From: Azohydromonas caseinilytica
Lineage (GTDB): Bacteria; Pseudomonadota; Gammaproteobacteria; Burkholderiales; Burkholderiaceae_C
Reading direction: 5' to 3'
DNA: 64,000 nucleotides
Assembly (NCBI RefSeq): GCF_012927045.1
Contig: NZ_JABBFW010000006.1
Coordinates: 226,461 to 290,460, forward strand
The notes beneath the pieces are model-generated. The model was not told the origin of the DNA. It ran no database searches and saw nothing but the letters and a program-made list of their open reading frames with translations. The translations under genes and the position numbers were made by a program. Below are positions 18,060 through 28,051 of the stretch, piece after piece (the stretch's first letter is position 1; each line of letters starts with the position of its first letter).

Positions 18060-18680
18060 TCAATGCAGCGTATACGGCCGCATCGCCTCCGGCGTGCGCA
18101 TGTCGGCGGGCATCTCGAAGCTGCCCAATGCCGCGCCGCGCATGCATTCGGGCTCCTGCGGCAACCCGCTGCGGTCGCTGTAGTCGTGGGTGGACTGGGC
18201 CTGGCGCTCGGCCTGGGCCCGGGGCACGGCGGTGGCGCAGGCCACGTCCAGCGCCGTGACGCCGGCCACTGCCACCATGGCCGACACCGCGCGCGTGCGC
18301 TGCACATCGTCGCCCGAGGCGGCGCGGGTGCCCAGGGTGGCGAGGTCCAGCGCGTCGCCCGCGACGCGCGCCCACAGCCAGGGCGTGGGGTTCTTCGAGA
18401 GCAGCAGCCCCACCCCCACCGCCACCTCGCGCCAGCCATAGGCCTTCACCAGCGCGTCGTGCCCGTGCAGGCCGGTGGCGCGCCCCATCAGCCGCGGCAT
18501 CAGCACCTCGGCCAGGCCCAGCCCGATGCTGAACCAGCCCAGCCCGCGCGCCAGGCGGCGCGAGGGCAGCATGTGGCCGTCGTCCACCCTCGCGTCGTGG
18601 CGCTGCTGCGCCGGCGCGTGCGGGCTGTACACGCCGCTGGGGACGCCGCTTTCGCTCGGAAAACGCTGCTGCTCATCCAT
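18060..18680 (-). CDS. Conserved hypothetical membrane protein, 206 aa
   Basis: Function not recognised. After ~40 polar residues come three hydrophobic stretches: LGWFSIGLGLAEVLMP (about 47-62), WREVAVGVGLLL (about 83-94) and AVSAMVAVAGVTALDVACA (about 131-149). Related proteins often accompany stress or dehydrogenase genes in Burkholderiales. Here the zinc alcohol dehydrogenase gene ends 38 bp upstream in the same direction, so the two are probably co-transcribed. The start ATG 18680 was chosen because CAAGGAGCC lies just before it. The longer upstream frame overlaps the dehydrogenase gene and reads as a shadow. Confidence 0.7.
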   Translation of the reverse strand: MDEQQRFPSESGVPSGVYSPHAPAQQRHDARVDDGHMLPSRRLARGLGWFSIGLGLAEVLMPRLMGRATGLHGHDALVKAYGWREVAVGVGLLLSKNPTPWLWARVAGDALDLATLGTRAASGDDVQRTRAVSAMVAVAGVTALDVACATAVPRAQAERQAQSTHDYSDRSGLPQEPECMRGAALGSFEMPADMRTPEAMRPYTLH

Positions 18681-18718
18681 CACAAGGCTCCTTGCTGCTG
18701 TGGTCCGAAAGGCCGTTT

Positions 18719-19894
18719 TCAGGGCTTGAGCACGACCTTGATGCAGCCATCCTGCTTGTCGCGGAAGGTGGTGTACATCTGCGGCCCTTGCTCCAACCCG
18801 ACGGTGTGGGTAATGACGAAGGAGGGGTCGATCTGCCCTTCCTGGATGCGGCGCAGCAGGTCGTCGGTCCAGCGGTTGACGTGGGTCTGGCCGGTGCGCA
18901 GCGTCAGGCCCTTGTTCATGAGCGCGCCGAAGGGCACCTTGTCGATGAGCCCGCCGTAGACGCCGGGAATGGACAGCGTGCCGGCCGGGCGGCAGACGTA
19001 GATCATCTCGCGCAGCACATGGGCGCGGTCCGACTCCAGCATCAGCGCCTGCTTGGCGCGGTCGTAGACCGAGTCGATCGTGCGCGTGGCATGGGCCTCC
19101 ATGCCGACGGCGTCGATGCACTTCTCCGGGCCCTTGCCCTGGGTGAGCTCGGCCAGGCGCTCCAGCACGCTCTCGTTGTCGAAGTCGATGGTGATGGCGC
19201 CGCCGGCGCGCGCCATGGCCAGGCGCTCGGGCACGTGGTCAATGCAGATCACCTGCTGGGCGCCCAGCAGCAAGGCGCTGCGCACCGCGAACTGCCCGAC
19301 CGGCCCGGCGCCCCAGATCGCCACGGTATCGGTGGGCTGGATGTCGCACTGCACCACGGCCTGCCAGCCGGTGGGGAAGATGTCGCCCAGGAAGAGCACC
19401 TGCTCGTCGGTCAGCCCGTCAGGGACCTTCACCGGCGTGACGTCGGCGAAGGGCACGCGCACGTACTCGGCCTGGCCGCCGGGATAGCCGCCGGTGAGGT
19501 GGGTGTAGCCGAACAGGCCGGCGGTGGTGTGGCCGAAGACCTTGTCGGCCACGTCCTTGTTGCGGTTGCTGCGCTCGCAGACGCTGAAGTTGCCGCGCCG
19601 GCACTGGTCGCACTCGCCGCAGCAGATGGTGAAGGGCACCACCACGCGGTCGCCGACCTTGAGCTTCTTGTTGTCGGCGCCGACCTCGACCACCTCGCCC
19701 ATGAACTCGTGGCCGACGATGTCGCCCTCCTTCATGCCGGGCATGAAGCCGTCGAAGAGGTGCAGGTCCGAGCCGCAGATGGCGCAGGAAGTGACCTTGA
19801 TGATGGCGTCGCGGCCGTCCTCGATCTTGGGATCGGGCACCGTGTCGCAACGAATGTCCTTCTTGCCGTGGTAGCAGAGTGCGCGCATCGCCAT
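18719..19894 (-). CDS. Zinc-dependent alcohol dehydrogenase (formaldehyde-dehydrogenase-like), 391 aa
   Basis: A medium-chain NAD(P)-dependent dehydrogenase. The catalytic zinc ligands are visible in [14 protein letters not shown] and GHEFMGEV. The structural zinc lobe is [16 protein letters not shown] and the Rossmann motif [10 protein letters not shown]. The long insert after the structural zinc lobe and the IDAVGMEAH segment place it with the FDH-like branch that includes glutathione-independent formaldehyde dehydrogenases. Its real substrate is unknown. AGGAAAGG overlaps the region just before ATG 19894 (MAMRAL). An ATG two codons later (19888) is about equally likely. A frame further upstream is open but lacks family similarity. 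Confidence 0.88.
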   Translation of the reverse strand: MAMRALCYHGKKDIRCDTVPDPKIEDGRDAIIKVTSCAICGSDLHLFDGFMPGMKEGDIVGHEFMGEVVEVGADNKKLKVGDRVVVPFTICCGECDQCRRGNFSVCERSNRNKDVADKVFGHTTAGLFGYTHLTGGYPGGQAEYVRVPFADVTPVKVPDGLTDEQVLFLGDIFPTGWQAVVQCDIQPTDTVAIWGAGPVGQFAVRSALLLGAQQVICIDHVPERLAMARAGGAITIDFDNESVLERLAELTQGKGPEKCIDAVGMEAHATRTIDSVYDRAKQALMLESDRAHVLREMIYVCRPAGTLSIPGVYGGLIDKVPFGALMNKGLTLRTGQTHVNRWTDDLLRRIQEGQIDPSFVITHTVGLEQGPQMYTTFRDKQDGCIKVVLKP

Positions 19895-20090
19895 CCTTTC
19901 CTGGGTTGATGTCGGGTGCGGCTTGGGCGGCAAGGGGCGTTCCTGAGCTTTCCAGCATCACCGGCTTGGTGGAGCCTTGCTCGGAAAATCCGACCAAAGT
20001 CATATTGACGGCTTTACGATATTCATGTCCGCTGGTGGTATTGAAAATTTATCAGTGGTTTTGTAATCCAGCTTGCGGAGCGCGACCGCC

Positions 20091-20897
20091 ATGGCCTTCT
20101 TTCAATACATGGGCCCCCTGGGTACATTCACCAATCAACCGGCCGTCGATGGCGGTACGGCGGCGCGCATGGCCTCGCCGCCGCCCGGACCGATAGGCAC
20201 CAGCGATGCCCGCCAGGATTTCGAGACTGCCTTTGATTTTCTGCAGGCCGAAATATCCAATGCGGGCGCCATCGCCGCCATGGATGGCGCGGCACGCGCT
20301 CAATATGACCGACTGCTGCGTGAATTCAGGAATGATCTGCTCGACCGGGTCAACAAAGGCCAAATCACATGGCGTGAGGCGGCGCAACAGGCACGCCATA
20401 TGCGCGACGACGTCATGCAGGTACTGCGTCAGCGCAGCACACCCGTGGGCCGTGCGTTGGCGGAAGCACTGAAGCCGCAAAGCCCCACCTTGAATGCCCT
20501 GATAGCCCGGAAAACAGTCGAGTTGTTCGGCCGGGAGGCGGATTTCACCCGGCTGAGCCTGGCGCAGCGCCACCAGGTCTATGCCGCCATCGTCGAGTCC
20601 GCGGGCAAATCCAACCCGCGCATCACGGCCCGGATGCGCACGGTGTCCCGGGCCGGGCGTGGGCTGCTGGTGCTGTCGCTGGCGCTGTCGGTCTACACGG
20701 TGGCGACCGCCGAGGACAAGGCCGCGGCAGTTGTGCACGAGGGCGCCATCACGGGCGCCGGCATTGCCGGCGGCCTGGCAGGCGGCGCGCTGGCCGGACT
20801 GGCTTGCGGCCCGGGTGCGCCGGTGTGCGTGACCGTGGGGGCCTTCATCGGGGGCGCCACGGCTGCGCTGGGCGTGGATTTCTTCTGGAGCGATTGA
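20091..20897 (+). CDS. Glycine-zipper protein, candidate membrane-acting effector, 268 aa
   Basis: No known function is certain. The N-terminal 40 residues are flexible and Gly/Pro-rich. Residues 42-185 form a charged, mostly helical region (RQDFETAFDFLQAEI, RLLREFRNDLLDRV). The C-terminal third begins with a hydrophobic helix at 190-206 and ends in a glycine zipper at 219-262 (GAGIAGGLAGGALAG, then GGATAALG). It contains two cysteines in CGPGAPVC (239-246). Glycine-zipper tails of this kind occur in pore-forming or membrane-inserting toxins. The gene has no signal peptide, a less GC-rich upstream region, and a small overlapping downstream partner (TGATG). That architecture suggests an effector/immunity pair, but this is inference. 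Confidence 0.7.
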   Translation: MAFFQYMGPLGTFTNQPAVDGGTAARMASPPPGPIGTSDARQDFETAFDFLQAEISNAGAIAAMDGAARAQYDRLLREFRNDLLDRVNKGQITWREAAQQARHMRDDVMQVLRQRSTPVGRALAEALKPQSPTLNALIARKTVELFGREADFTRLSLAQRHQVYAAIVESAGKSNPRITARMRTVSRAGRGLLVLSLALSVYTVATAEDKAAAVVHEGAITGAGIAGGLAGGALAGLACGPGAPVCVTVGAFIGGATAALGVDFFWSD

Positions 20898-21355
20898 TGG
20901 ACCTGTCCGGCGACCTCACGCTGCGTCCCCGGAGCACCGGCCAGGACGAGCTCTGCAGCGAGGTACTGCTCGCCGGCCATCCCTGCGGCACCGTCGTCTC
21001 GGGCCAGGTGCTGGAAGCCGCCGTCCGCTGCCCCGGTGGCTGGCTGCTGTTCGTGACGGACGGCGTTCCCTTCGAGGACATGCTGTCGGTCCACCTGCTG
21101 AACCGGGAAGGCCGCCTGCTGGATTCGGCCCGCATCGGCGGCCCCTACACCACCGGCTCCTTTGCCAACCTGCGCCTGGAGCCGCCCGGGACGGTGCATT
21201 TCGACTTCATCGACAATGCCCGCTGGAGCGTGCGCCTGCTGCAGCAGCCCCGCCCTGCGCTGCCCTGGCTGCCCGACATGCCGGGCGTCTGGCGCGGGCC
21301 CCGGCTGCAGCGCCACTTCGAAATACACCGCGACCCTATTCCAACTGCTTCATGA
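20897..21355 (+). CDS. Small soluble protein, candidate partner (immunity-like) of the upstream gene, 152 aa
   Basis: Function not recognised. The start ATG overlaps the previous stop by 1 nt, and the TGA stop overlaps the exonuclease III start (ATGA), so three genes are translationally chained. The product lacks a signal peptide or membrane segment and looks like an all-beta protein (DLTLRPRSTG, TVHFDFIDNARWSVRLLQQ) with a Trp/Pro-rich C-terminus (PWLPDMPGVWRGP). Small size, overlap and cytosolic character would suit an immunity protein for the glycine-zipper product. A role as its chaperone is equally possible. Confidence 0.65.
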   Translation: MDLSGDLTLRPRSTGQDELCSEVLLAGHPCGTVVSGQVLEAAVRCPGGWLLFVTDGVPFEDMLSVHLLNREGRLLDSARIGGPYTTGSFANLRLEPPGTVHFDFIDNARWSVRLLQQPRPALPWLPDMPGVWRGPRLQRHFEIHRDPIPTAS

Positions 21356-22134
21356 AACTCGCCACCTGGAACGTCAATTCCCTTTCCGTGCGCCTGCCGC
21401 AGTTGCTGGAGTGGCTGCAGGCCCATCCGGTGGATGCCATCGTGCTGCAGGAGACGAAACTCACCGACGACAAATTCCCGCACGAGGCGCTGTCTGCAGC
21501 CGGCTATCACGCGCAATGGTTCGGGCAGCGCACCTACAACGGCGTGGCGCTGCTGTCGCGCCAGCCCGTGGCCGACGTGCAGCGCAATATCCCGGGTTTC
21601 GAAGACCCGCAGGCGCGCGTGATTGCCGGCTCATTGCCCTGCGCCGACGGGCAGCCGCTGCGCTTCATCGGCGGCTATTTTCCCAACGGCCAGGCGCCGG
21701 GCTCGGAGAAATTCGCCTACAAGATGGCGTGGCTGGAGGCGCTGCGCGAATGGCTCAAGGCGCAACTGGTTGAATATCCGCGCCTGGTATTGGGCGGGGA
21801 TTTCAACATCGCGCCCGAGGACCGCGACGTGCACGACCCCGTGGCCTGGGCCGGTCAGATCCATTGCACGCCCGAGGAGCGCGCGCATTTCCAGGCGCTG
21901 GCCGGGCTGGGGCTGGCGGATGCGTTCCGGCTTTTCGACCAGCCGCCGCGGCTGTGGAGCTGGTGGGACTACCGCAACCTCGCCTTCCGCAAGAACCAGG
22001 GACTGCGCATCGACCACATCCTGGTCAGCGAGGCGCTGCGCCCCCTGGTGCGCGGCTGCCTCATCGACAAGGCGCCGCGCAAGAACGAGCGGCCCAGCGA
22101 CCACGCGCCGGTGGTGGTGGAACTGGACTGCTGA
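21352..22134 (+). CDS. xthA: Exodeoxyribonuclease III, 260 aa
   Basis: A base-excision repair AP endonuclease and 3'-5' exonuclease of the EEP fold. Seen are the entry strand KLATWNVNSLSVR, the metal-binding Glu in LQETKLTDD, Tyr-containing YNGVALLSR, the catalytic GGDFNIAPEDRDVHDP and the C-terminal SDHAPVVVELD with its catalytic His. Length equals E. coli Xth (268 aa). It is unusual that its ATG is embedded in the stop of the immunity-like gene, which places a repair enzyme at the end of a candidate toxin unit. It may also use its own promoter inside that gene. Confidence 0.95.
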   Translation: MKLATWNVNSLSVRLPQLLEWLQAHPVDAIVLQETKLTDDKFPHEALSAAGYHAQWFGQRTYNGVALLSRQPVADVQRNIPGFEDPQARVIAGSLPCADGQPLRFIGGYFPNGQAPGSEKFAYKMAWLEALREWLKAQLVEYPRLVLGGDFNIAPEDRDVHDPVAWAGQIHCTPEERAHFQALAGLGLADAFRLFDQPPRLWSWWDYRNLAFRKNQGLRIDHILVSEALRPLVRGCLIDKAPRKNERPSDHAPVVVELDC

Positions 22135-22185
22135 ACGAGTCCGCTGTCCCACCCCGGCGCGTGGCCCGCGGGCCGCGCCACGGCC

Positions 22186-22542
22186 TCAGCGCCGGAAGCC
22201 GCCCTCCACCGTGAAGAACTGCGGGTTGAGCTTGGCCAGCGGCTCGCGCAGCTTCTCCAGCTCCGCCGCTGGCGCGTGCACTTCCACCCGCGTGACGTCC
22301 GAGATCTTCAGCGCCTTCTGCAGCACCGGGCCCACGTTGTCCAGGTGCGCCAGCAGCGCCTGGGCATCCACGTAGCCCTCGCGGCAGTGCACGGTGTTGC
22401 CATCGAAGCTGAAGGCGTAGTGCAGGCAGCCGGGCTCGTTGCGCGTGCGCTCCTCGAACTCGGCGCACAGCCGTTTGAAATCGTCCAGGCGGCCCTCGTG
22501 GACCTTGAAGTACGGCACCAGGGTGCAGCAGGTGTCGGCCAT
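22186..22542 (-). CDS. Putative antibiotic-biosynthesis-monooxygenase-fold (ABM/dimeric alpha-beta barrel) protein, 118 aa
   Basis: A small dimeric alpha-beta barrel-type protein. The N-terminal strand TLVPYFKVHEGRLDDFKRLC is followed by an ERTRNEPGCLHYAFSFDG segment and HCREGYVDAQALLAHLDNVG, the standard ABM layout. Members include quinol monooxygenases and many proteins without a known substrate. No cofactor is used by this fold. The ATG 22542 was chosen because it gives the normal N-terminus; the longer frame upstream lacks similarity. Monocistronic, convergent with xthA. Confidence 0.7.
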   Translation of the reverse strand: MADTCCTLVPYFKVHEGRLDDFKRLCAEFEERTRNEPGCLHYAFSFDGNTVHCREGYVDAQALLAHLDNVGPVLQKALKISDVTRVEVHAPAAELEKLREPLAKLNPQFFTVEGGFRR

Positions 22543-22754
22543 GTTGAAAAGTCTCCCGAAATCGTTTGCGCGGCACGGCGCCGCCGGGGCATTGTGGGCG
22601 CATCCCGTCACCCTGGGATTCGGCAGCTTCCCCGGCGTTGCGGCCACGCGCCATCGGGGGCCAAGCCGCCTCCGTGAGCAGCGCGGCACGCCGGTTGCAC
22701 GACGCCCGGCCCCGGGCCGTGTCCGGCACACCCGTTCCGACAAGGAGGAGACCG

Positions 22755-23852
22755 ATGAACCCACAGCAGCTCCAGGGCATCGACCTGCCCGGCTTCGGAC
22801 CCATCCAGGCGGTGCAGGCCGAGGTGGTCGAGGTCTCGGGCCTGGCGCTGCGCGACGGCCTCTGGCGCATCGGCCGGCTGCAGTTGCGCGGCGTGGAGTT
22901 GCGCACGCCGCTGCTGGCGCTGCGCGCCGGCCAGGTGTTGCTGCGCGGGCTCAGCGTGCGGCTCGCGGCGGCGTCAGGGCCCCTGCCCAGCGGCCCGGCC
23001 CGGGCCGCACCCGTCCCGCTGCAGGCCCTGGGCCTGGAGGCGCTGGAGGTGCAGGACGCGGTGGTGGAGCTGGCCCGGGTACCCTCGCCCGCCAGCGCCG
23101 GCGCCCAGGCGCAGTGGCAGCTGAGCGCGCTGGCCGGGCTCGATGGCCGCGTGCAGATGCACATCGACGACGCGGCCTGGGTGATGGACGCCGACGTGGG
23201 CATCGTCATCCAGGACGGGCGCATCGACTTCAACCGGCTCTCGGTCGAGCATGTGGGGCCGGACTCGCCCATGGGCATCAGCCACATGGGCATCTACGCC
23301 GACAGCCCCAAGGGGCGCGACTACCTGTTCCAGTTCGCAATGCCCCATGTGCCCGGAGCGCGCTTCGAGCAGCGTGGGGCGCTGTTCGGGGCGCGCATCA
23401 CCGACCGCGGCACGCTGGACCTGGAGCCCTTCGTGCAGAGCCTGCTGCACAACGCCGGCTGCGGCACGCCGCTGGGCCGTCCGGGCAGCGACGCCGCGCC
23501 GGCCCTGCAGCGCACCCGCATGAGCGGCGAGCTGCGCCTGGGCGACGGCGTGCTGGGCACGCGGCGCCAGCACATCGAGCTGGCCGGCCAGGCCCAGGGA
23601 CGCAACCACGTGGGCCTGTCGGCGGCGGTGATGGGCCGGCAGGTCGTGATGCGGCTGCCGAGCCTGTACGCGGCGCGCGCGCTGTTCTCGCTGCTGGGGC
23701 TCGATGGCGGCAGCGGGCCCATCAGCGGCGTGGTCAGCATCACGGCCAGCTCACCGGGCAACGGCCCGGCGCTGCGGCTGGCGGCGGAGCGGCTGACGGT
23801 GGAAGGCGTGCGGCTGGGGGACGGCGGCGCCCAGGCATTCCGTTCGGGCTGA
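22755..23852 (+). CDS. Conserved hypothetical protein, 365 aa
   Basis: Not recognised. The ATG 22755 follows a textbook AAGGAGGAG. There is no signal peptide. The sequence is made of many short beta-strand-like segments with repeated LRGVEL/LALEALEVQDAVVELA patterns. These recall the repetitive strands of AsmA-like proteins, though the membrane anchor of that family is missing. A conserved-looking central part contains DSPMGISHMGIYADSPKG and LFQFAMPHVPGARFEQRG. It stands alone between convergent genes and ends just before a dispersed repeat. Confidence 0.6.
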   Translation: MNPQQLQGIDLPGFGPIQAVQAEVVEVSGLALRDGLWRIGRLQLRGVELRTPLLALRAGQVLLRGLSVRLAAASGPLPSGPARAAPVPLQALGLEALEVQDAVVELARVPSPASAGAQAQWQLSALAGLDGRVQMHIDDAAWVMDADVGIVIQDGRIDFNRLSVEHVGPDSPMGISHMGIYADSPKGRDYLFQFAMPHVPGARFEQRGALFGARITDRGTLDLEPFVQSLLHNAGCGTPLGRPGSDAAPALQRTRMSGELRLGDGVLGTRRQHIELAGQAQGRNHVGLSAAVMGRQVVMRLPSLYAARALFSLLGLDGGSGPISGVVSITASSPGNGPALRLAAERLTVEGVRLGDGGAQAFRSG

Positions 23853-23906
23853 GCCCTTCGACAAGGCCTGTCCTGAGCCTGCCGAAAGGCCCAGGACGAA
23901 CGGAAA
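23836..23906. repeat. Dispersed palindromic repeat (copy B)
   Basis: CATTCCGTTCGGGCTGAGCC at the left and CCCAGGACGAACGGAAA at the right are inverted, with TTCGACAAGGCCTGTCCTGA inside. It belongs to the same CCGTTCG...CGAACGG family as the repeats at 16688, 26031 and 61574. It sits at the 3' ends of two convergent genes and covers the last codons of the first. Confidence 0.6.
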
Positions 23907-23910
23907 AGGA

Positions 23911-25383
<1,473 letters not shown>

Positions 25384-25413
25384 GCGCTGCAGCCGCTGCC
25401 GCAGGGCGGATTC

Positions 25414-26022
25414 TCAGAAACGCACTCGCGCTTGCCGCAGCAGCCTGGCCGTCTCGTGGAGGGGCAAACCCATGATACCGGAGTAGCTCCCCTCGACATG
25501 GGCCACGAAGGCCGCGATGCGGCCCTGGATGGCATAGGCGCCGGCCTTGCCGAAGGGCTCGCCGCTGGCGATGTAGGCCTCGATGTCGGCCTCCTCCAGC
25601 GGCGCGAAGCGCACATGCGAGACGCTCAGCGCCTGCAGCACCTCCCCGCCGGCGGCCAGGGCGATGGCGGTGAGCACGCGGTGGGTGTGGCCGGAGAGCG
25701 CGCGCAGCATGGCGCGCGCCTCGTCGGCGTCCGCGGGCTTGCCCAGGATGCGCCGGCCCAGCGCCACGGTGGTGTCGGCGGCCAGCACGGGCACGTCGGG
25801 CAGGTTCAGGCGCCGGCGGCGCGCGCAGGCGGCATCGAGCTTGGCGCGGGTGACGCGCTGCACGTAGGCGTCGGGCGACTCCTGCGGCAGCACCGCCTCC
25901 AGCGCCTCGGCATCCTCATGCGCCTCGGGCAGCAGCAGGTCGTGCGCCACGCCGATCTGCTGCAGCAACTGGCGCCGGCGCGGGCTCTGGGAGGCGAGGA
26001 GGATGTGGTCGTGACCGGTCAT
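25414..26022 (-). CDS. maf: Maf-family nucleotide pyrophosphatase, 202 aa
   Basis: Hydrolyses non-canonical or canonical nucleoside triphosphates (dTTP/UTP-type or m7GTP-type, depending on subgroup) to monophosphates. The N-terminal motif LLASQSPRRRQLL, the catalytic strand VLAADTTVALGRRILGKP with its Asp, and the segment GKAGAYAIQG are present. The QG after YAI and a Thr in the DTT position favour the YhdE-like (dTTPase/UTPase) subgroup. Normal length. It lies between rlmH and rng in the conserved leftward order. Confidence 0.92.
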   Translation of the reverse strand: MTGHDHILLASQSPRRRQLLQQIGVAHDLLLPEAHEDAEALEAVLPQESPDAYVQRVTRAKLDAACARRRRLNLPDVPVLAADTTVALGRRILGKPADADEARAMLRALSGHTHRVLTAIALAAGGEVLQALSVSHVRFAPLEEADIEAYIASGEPFGKAGAYAIQGRIAAFVAHVEGSYSGIMGLPLHETARLLRQARVRF

Positions 26023-26030
26023 GTCATTCG

Positions 26031-26112
26031 CGCCCGTTCGCCCTGGGCTTGTCGAAGGGCCCGCAGGCTTGCAATACGGCAGGGCTCCGACAGGCTCGGA
26101 CCGAACGGGAAT
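26031..26112. repeat. Dispersed palindromic repeat (copy C)
   Basis: CGCCCGTTCGCCCTGGGCTT at one end is answered by CTCGGACCGAACGGGAAT at the other, with GTCGAAGGGC and GACAGGCTCGG inside. It belongs to the CCGTTCG/CGAACGG family and fills the maf-rlmH gap. Confidence 0.6.
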
Positions 26113-26139
26113 CTTCGGTTTGGAAAGGGAGCGCCCGGC

Positions 26140-26610
26140 TCACTCCCGGTGATACGGATGGTTCACCGTCAGCGACCAGGCGCGGTACAGCCCCTCGGCA
26201 AGCAGGATGCGCACGAAGGCGTGCGGCAGCGTCAGCTCGGACAGGCGCATGGTCTCGTCGGCAGTGGCCTTGAGCCCGGGATCGAGCCCGTCCGGGCCGC
26301 CGATGAGGAAGGCCACGTCGCGGCCGTCGCCCATCCAGAAGCGCAGCCGCTCGGCCAGCGCCACGGTGGTGAGCCGCGTGCCGCGCTCGTCCAGCACCAC
26401 GCGCCGCGCGCCCTTGGGAATGGCGGCCTCGATGCGCTGCGCCTCGGCCGCCATCAGCGCCGCGGGCGGCTTGCCCGTGGTGCGCGGCTCGGCCTTGAGC
26501 GCCTTGAGCTCCAGCCGCAGTTCGGGCGGGAAGCGCTTGGCGAAGTCCTCGTAGGCCGCCTCGGCCCAGGCCGGCTGGCGCTGGCCGATGGCGGCGATCA
26601 ACAAGCGCAC
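26140..26610 (-). CDS. rlmH: 23S rRNA pseudouridine-1915 N3-methyltransferase, 156 aa
   Basis: A SPOUT methyltransferase that modifies pseudouridine 1915 in helix 69 of the large subunit using S-adenosylmethionine. The knotted C-terminal half shows [13 protein letters not shown] and the ending [20 protein letters not shown]...HPYHRE, which is diagnostic of RlmH. Length is standard (155-157 aa). The start lies 10 bp after the rsfS stop. Coupling of these two genes is widely conserved and both products act on the 50S subunit. Confidence 0.96.
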   Translation of the reverse strand: MRLLIAAIGQRQPAWAEAAYEDFAKRFPPELRLELKALKAEPRTTGKPPAALMAAEAQRIEAAIPKGARRVVLDERGTRLTTVALAERLRFWMGDGRDVAFLIGGPDGLDPGLKATADETMRLSELTLPHAFVRILLAEGLYRAWSLTVNHPYHRE

Positions 26611-26620
26611 GGGCTACGGT

Positions 26621-27442
26621 TCAGGCGCGGGCGGCCTTGCGGGCCGGCGCCCTCTTGGCAGCAGGCGCCTTCTTGGCAGCCACCGCCGTCTTGGCCCCGG
26701 CCTTCTTGGCGGGCGCCTTCTTCGCCGCCGCCTTCTTGGCCGGGGCGTTCACCACCACGCGCTGGTCGGGCACGGCCTTGGCGACAGGCGTCTTGCGTGC
26801 CGCGGTCTTGGTGCCCACGGTGCGCGTGACGGCCTTCTTCGCTGCCGCCTTCTTGGCCGGCGCGGCCGCCTGGGTGGCGGGCGCGGCCCTCTTGGCGGCC
26901 GGGGCCTTCTTCGCGGCGGCGGTGGTCTTCTTGGCGGCAGCCTTCTTGGCCGGCGCCTTGGTGCCCACGGTCTTCTTCACCGCGCCCAGCGCCGCCTTGC
27001 CGGCGGGGGTGCGCGCGGTGCGCGAGGCGTGGGCGGTTTCCTCCACATCCTCGACATCGTCGTCCGAGGCCGAGGCCTTGGGCAGCGACTTGGCCGCACC
27101 GCCGAGCTTGAGCTTCACGGGCTTCTCGCCCCAGATCTCCTCGAGGTGGTAGTAGTCGCGGATGGCGGGCTGCATGATGTGGGCCACGGCGGCGCCGCAG
27201 TCCACGATGATCCATTCGCCGTTGTCCTCGCCCTCGGTGCGCATCACCTGCAGGCCGCGCGCCTTGACGGTGTCACGCACGCTGGAAGCCAGCGCCTTGG
27301 TCTGACGGTTGCTGGTGCCCGAGGCGATGATCACGCGCTCGAAGAGCGGTGAGAGGTGCTCGGTGTTGAAGACCACGATGTTCACGGCCTTCACGTCTTC
27401 GAGGCCATCGACGATGGCGCGTTGCAGCTTGCGGATGTCCAT
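26621..27442 (-). CDS. rsfS: Ribosomal silencing factor RsfS with a long Lys/Ala-rich histone H1-like tail, 273 aa
   Basis: Residues 1-115 are a complete RsfS domain (KAVNIVVFNTEHLSPLFERV, GEWIIVDCGAAVAHIMQP, YYHLEEIWGEKPV). It binds ribosomal protein uL14 and blocks subunit joining in starvation. Ordinary RsfS proteins end near residue 110-130. Here ~155 residues follow: an acidic linker (SASDDDVEDVEET) and then a low-complexity tail of PAKKAAAKK, AAAKKAPAAKR and TVGTK units, like the C-terminal domain of histone H1. The tail should bind nucleic acid, perhaps rRNA. The ATG follows the nadD stop with no gap (TGAATG). Confidence 0.93.
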   Translation of the reverse strand: MDIRKLQRAIVDGLEDVKAVNIVVFNTEHLSPLFERVIIASGTSNRQTKALASSVRDTVKARGLQVMRTEGEDNGEWIIVDCGAAVAHIMQPAIRDYYHLEEIWGEKPVKLKLGGAAKSLPKASASDDDVEDVEETAHASRTARTPAGKAALGAVKKTVGTKAPAKKAAAKKTTAAAKKAPAAKRAAPATQAAAPAKKAAAKKAVTRTVGTKTAARKTPVAKAVPDQRVVVNAPAKKAAAKKAPAKKAGAKTAVAAKKAPAAKRAPARKAARA

Positions 27443-28051
27443 TCAGCTCCCGGTGTCCACCCGGTACAGGGCGTTCAGGTCAATATAGGCCGCGACCGCG
27501 GGGCCCACCAGCGAGGAAAGGTCCTCGCCGCGGGCCGCGCGGGCGCGGATGTCGGTTGACGCCACCGCCATGGGCGGCAGCGCCAGCGTTTCGATGCGAT
27601 GCGGCACGGCGGCCACTTCGGGCGGGGCCCGCGGGGCGTCGCCGGCGCGGCCGGCCACGGCCAGCGTCACCAGCTTCAGCATGTCCCGCCAGTCCCGCCA
27701 GGTGTGCAGCCGCGCGTACTGGTCCTGCCCGACCACGAAAAACAGTTGGGCCCCGGGCAATTCCGAGGCCAGCTCACGCAGGGTGTCGATGCTGTAGCTG
27801 GGCCCGCTGCGGTGCAGCTCGCGCTCGTCGATGACGAAACCGGGCTCGCCCTGCAGCAGCAGCTTGAGCATGGCCACGCGGTGCGCCGCGGCACTGGGCG
27901 CCCGGCCCTGCGCCAGCTTTTGCCAGGGCTGCCCGGCGGGCAGCCAGCGCAGCTCGTCCAGCCGCAGCTCCTCGCGTGCCTGGCGGGCCAGCGCCAGGTG
28001 CGCCAGGTGTGGCGGGTCGAAGGTCCCGCCCAGCAGGCCGATGCGTCTCAC
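27443..28051 (-). CDS. nadD: Nicotinate-mononucleotide adenylyltransferase, 202 aa
   Basis: Transfers AMP from ATP to nicotinate mononucleotide in NAD synthesis. The nucleotidyltransferase signature is seen in [20 protein letters not shown] (GTFDPPH) and, at the C-terminal end, [10 protein letters not shown] (the SxxR site). [17 protein letters not shown] is also conserved. The start is GTG at 28051, overlapping the hemF stop by 4 nt. An open frame extends further upstream over hemF but is a shadow. It is directly followed by rsfS, the usual neighbour. Confidence 0.95.
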   Translation of the reverse strand: MRRIGLLGGTFDPPHLAHLALARQAREELRLDELRWLPAGQPWQKLAQGRAPSAAAHRVAMLKLLLQGEPGFVIDERELHRSGPSYSIDTLRELASELPGAQLFFVVGQDQYARLHTWRDWRDMLKLVTLAVAGRAGDAPRAPPEVAAVPHRIETLALPPMAVASTDIRARAARGEDLSSLVGPAVAAYIDLNALYRVDTGS

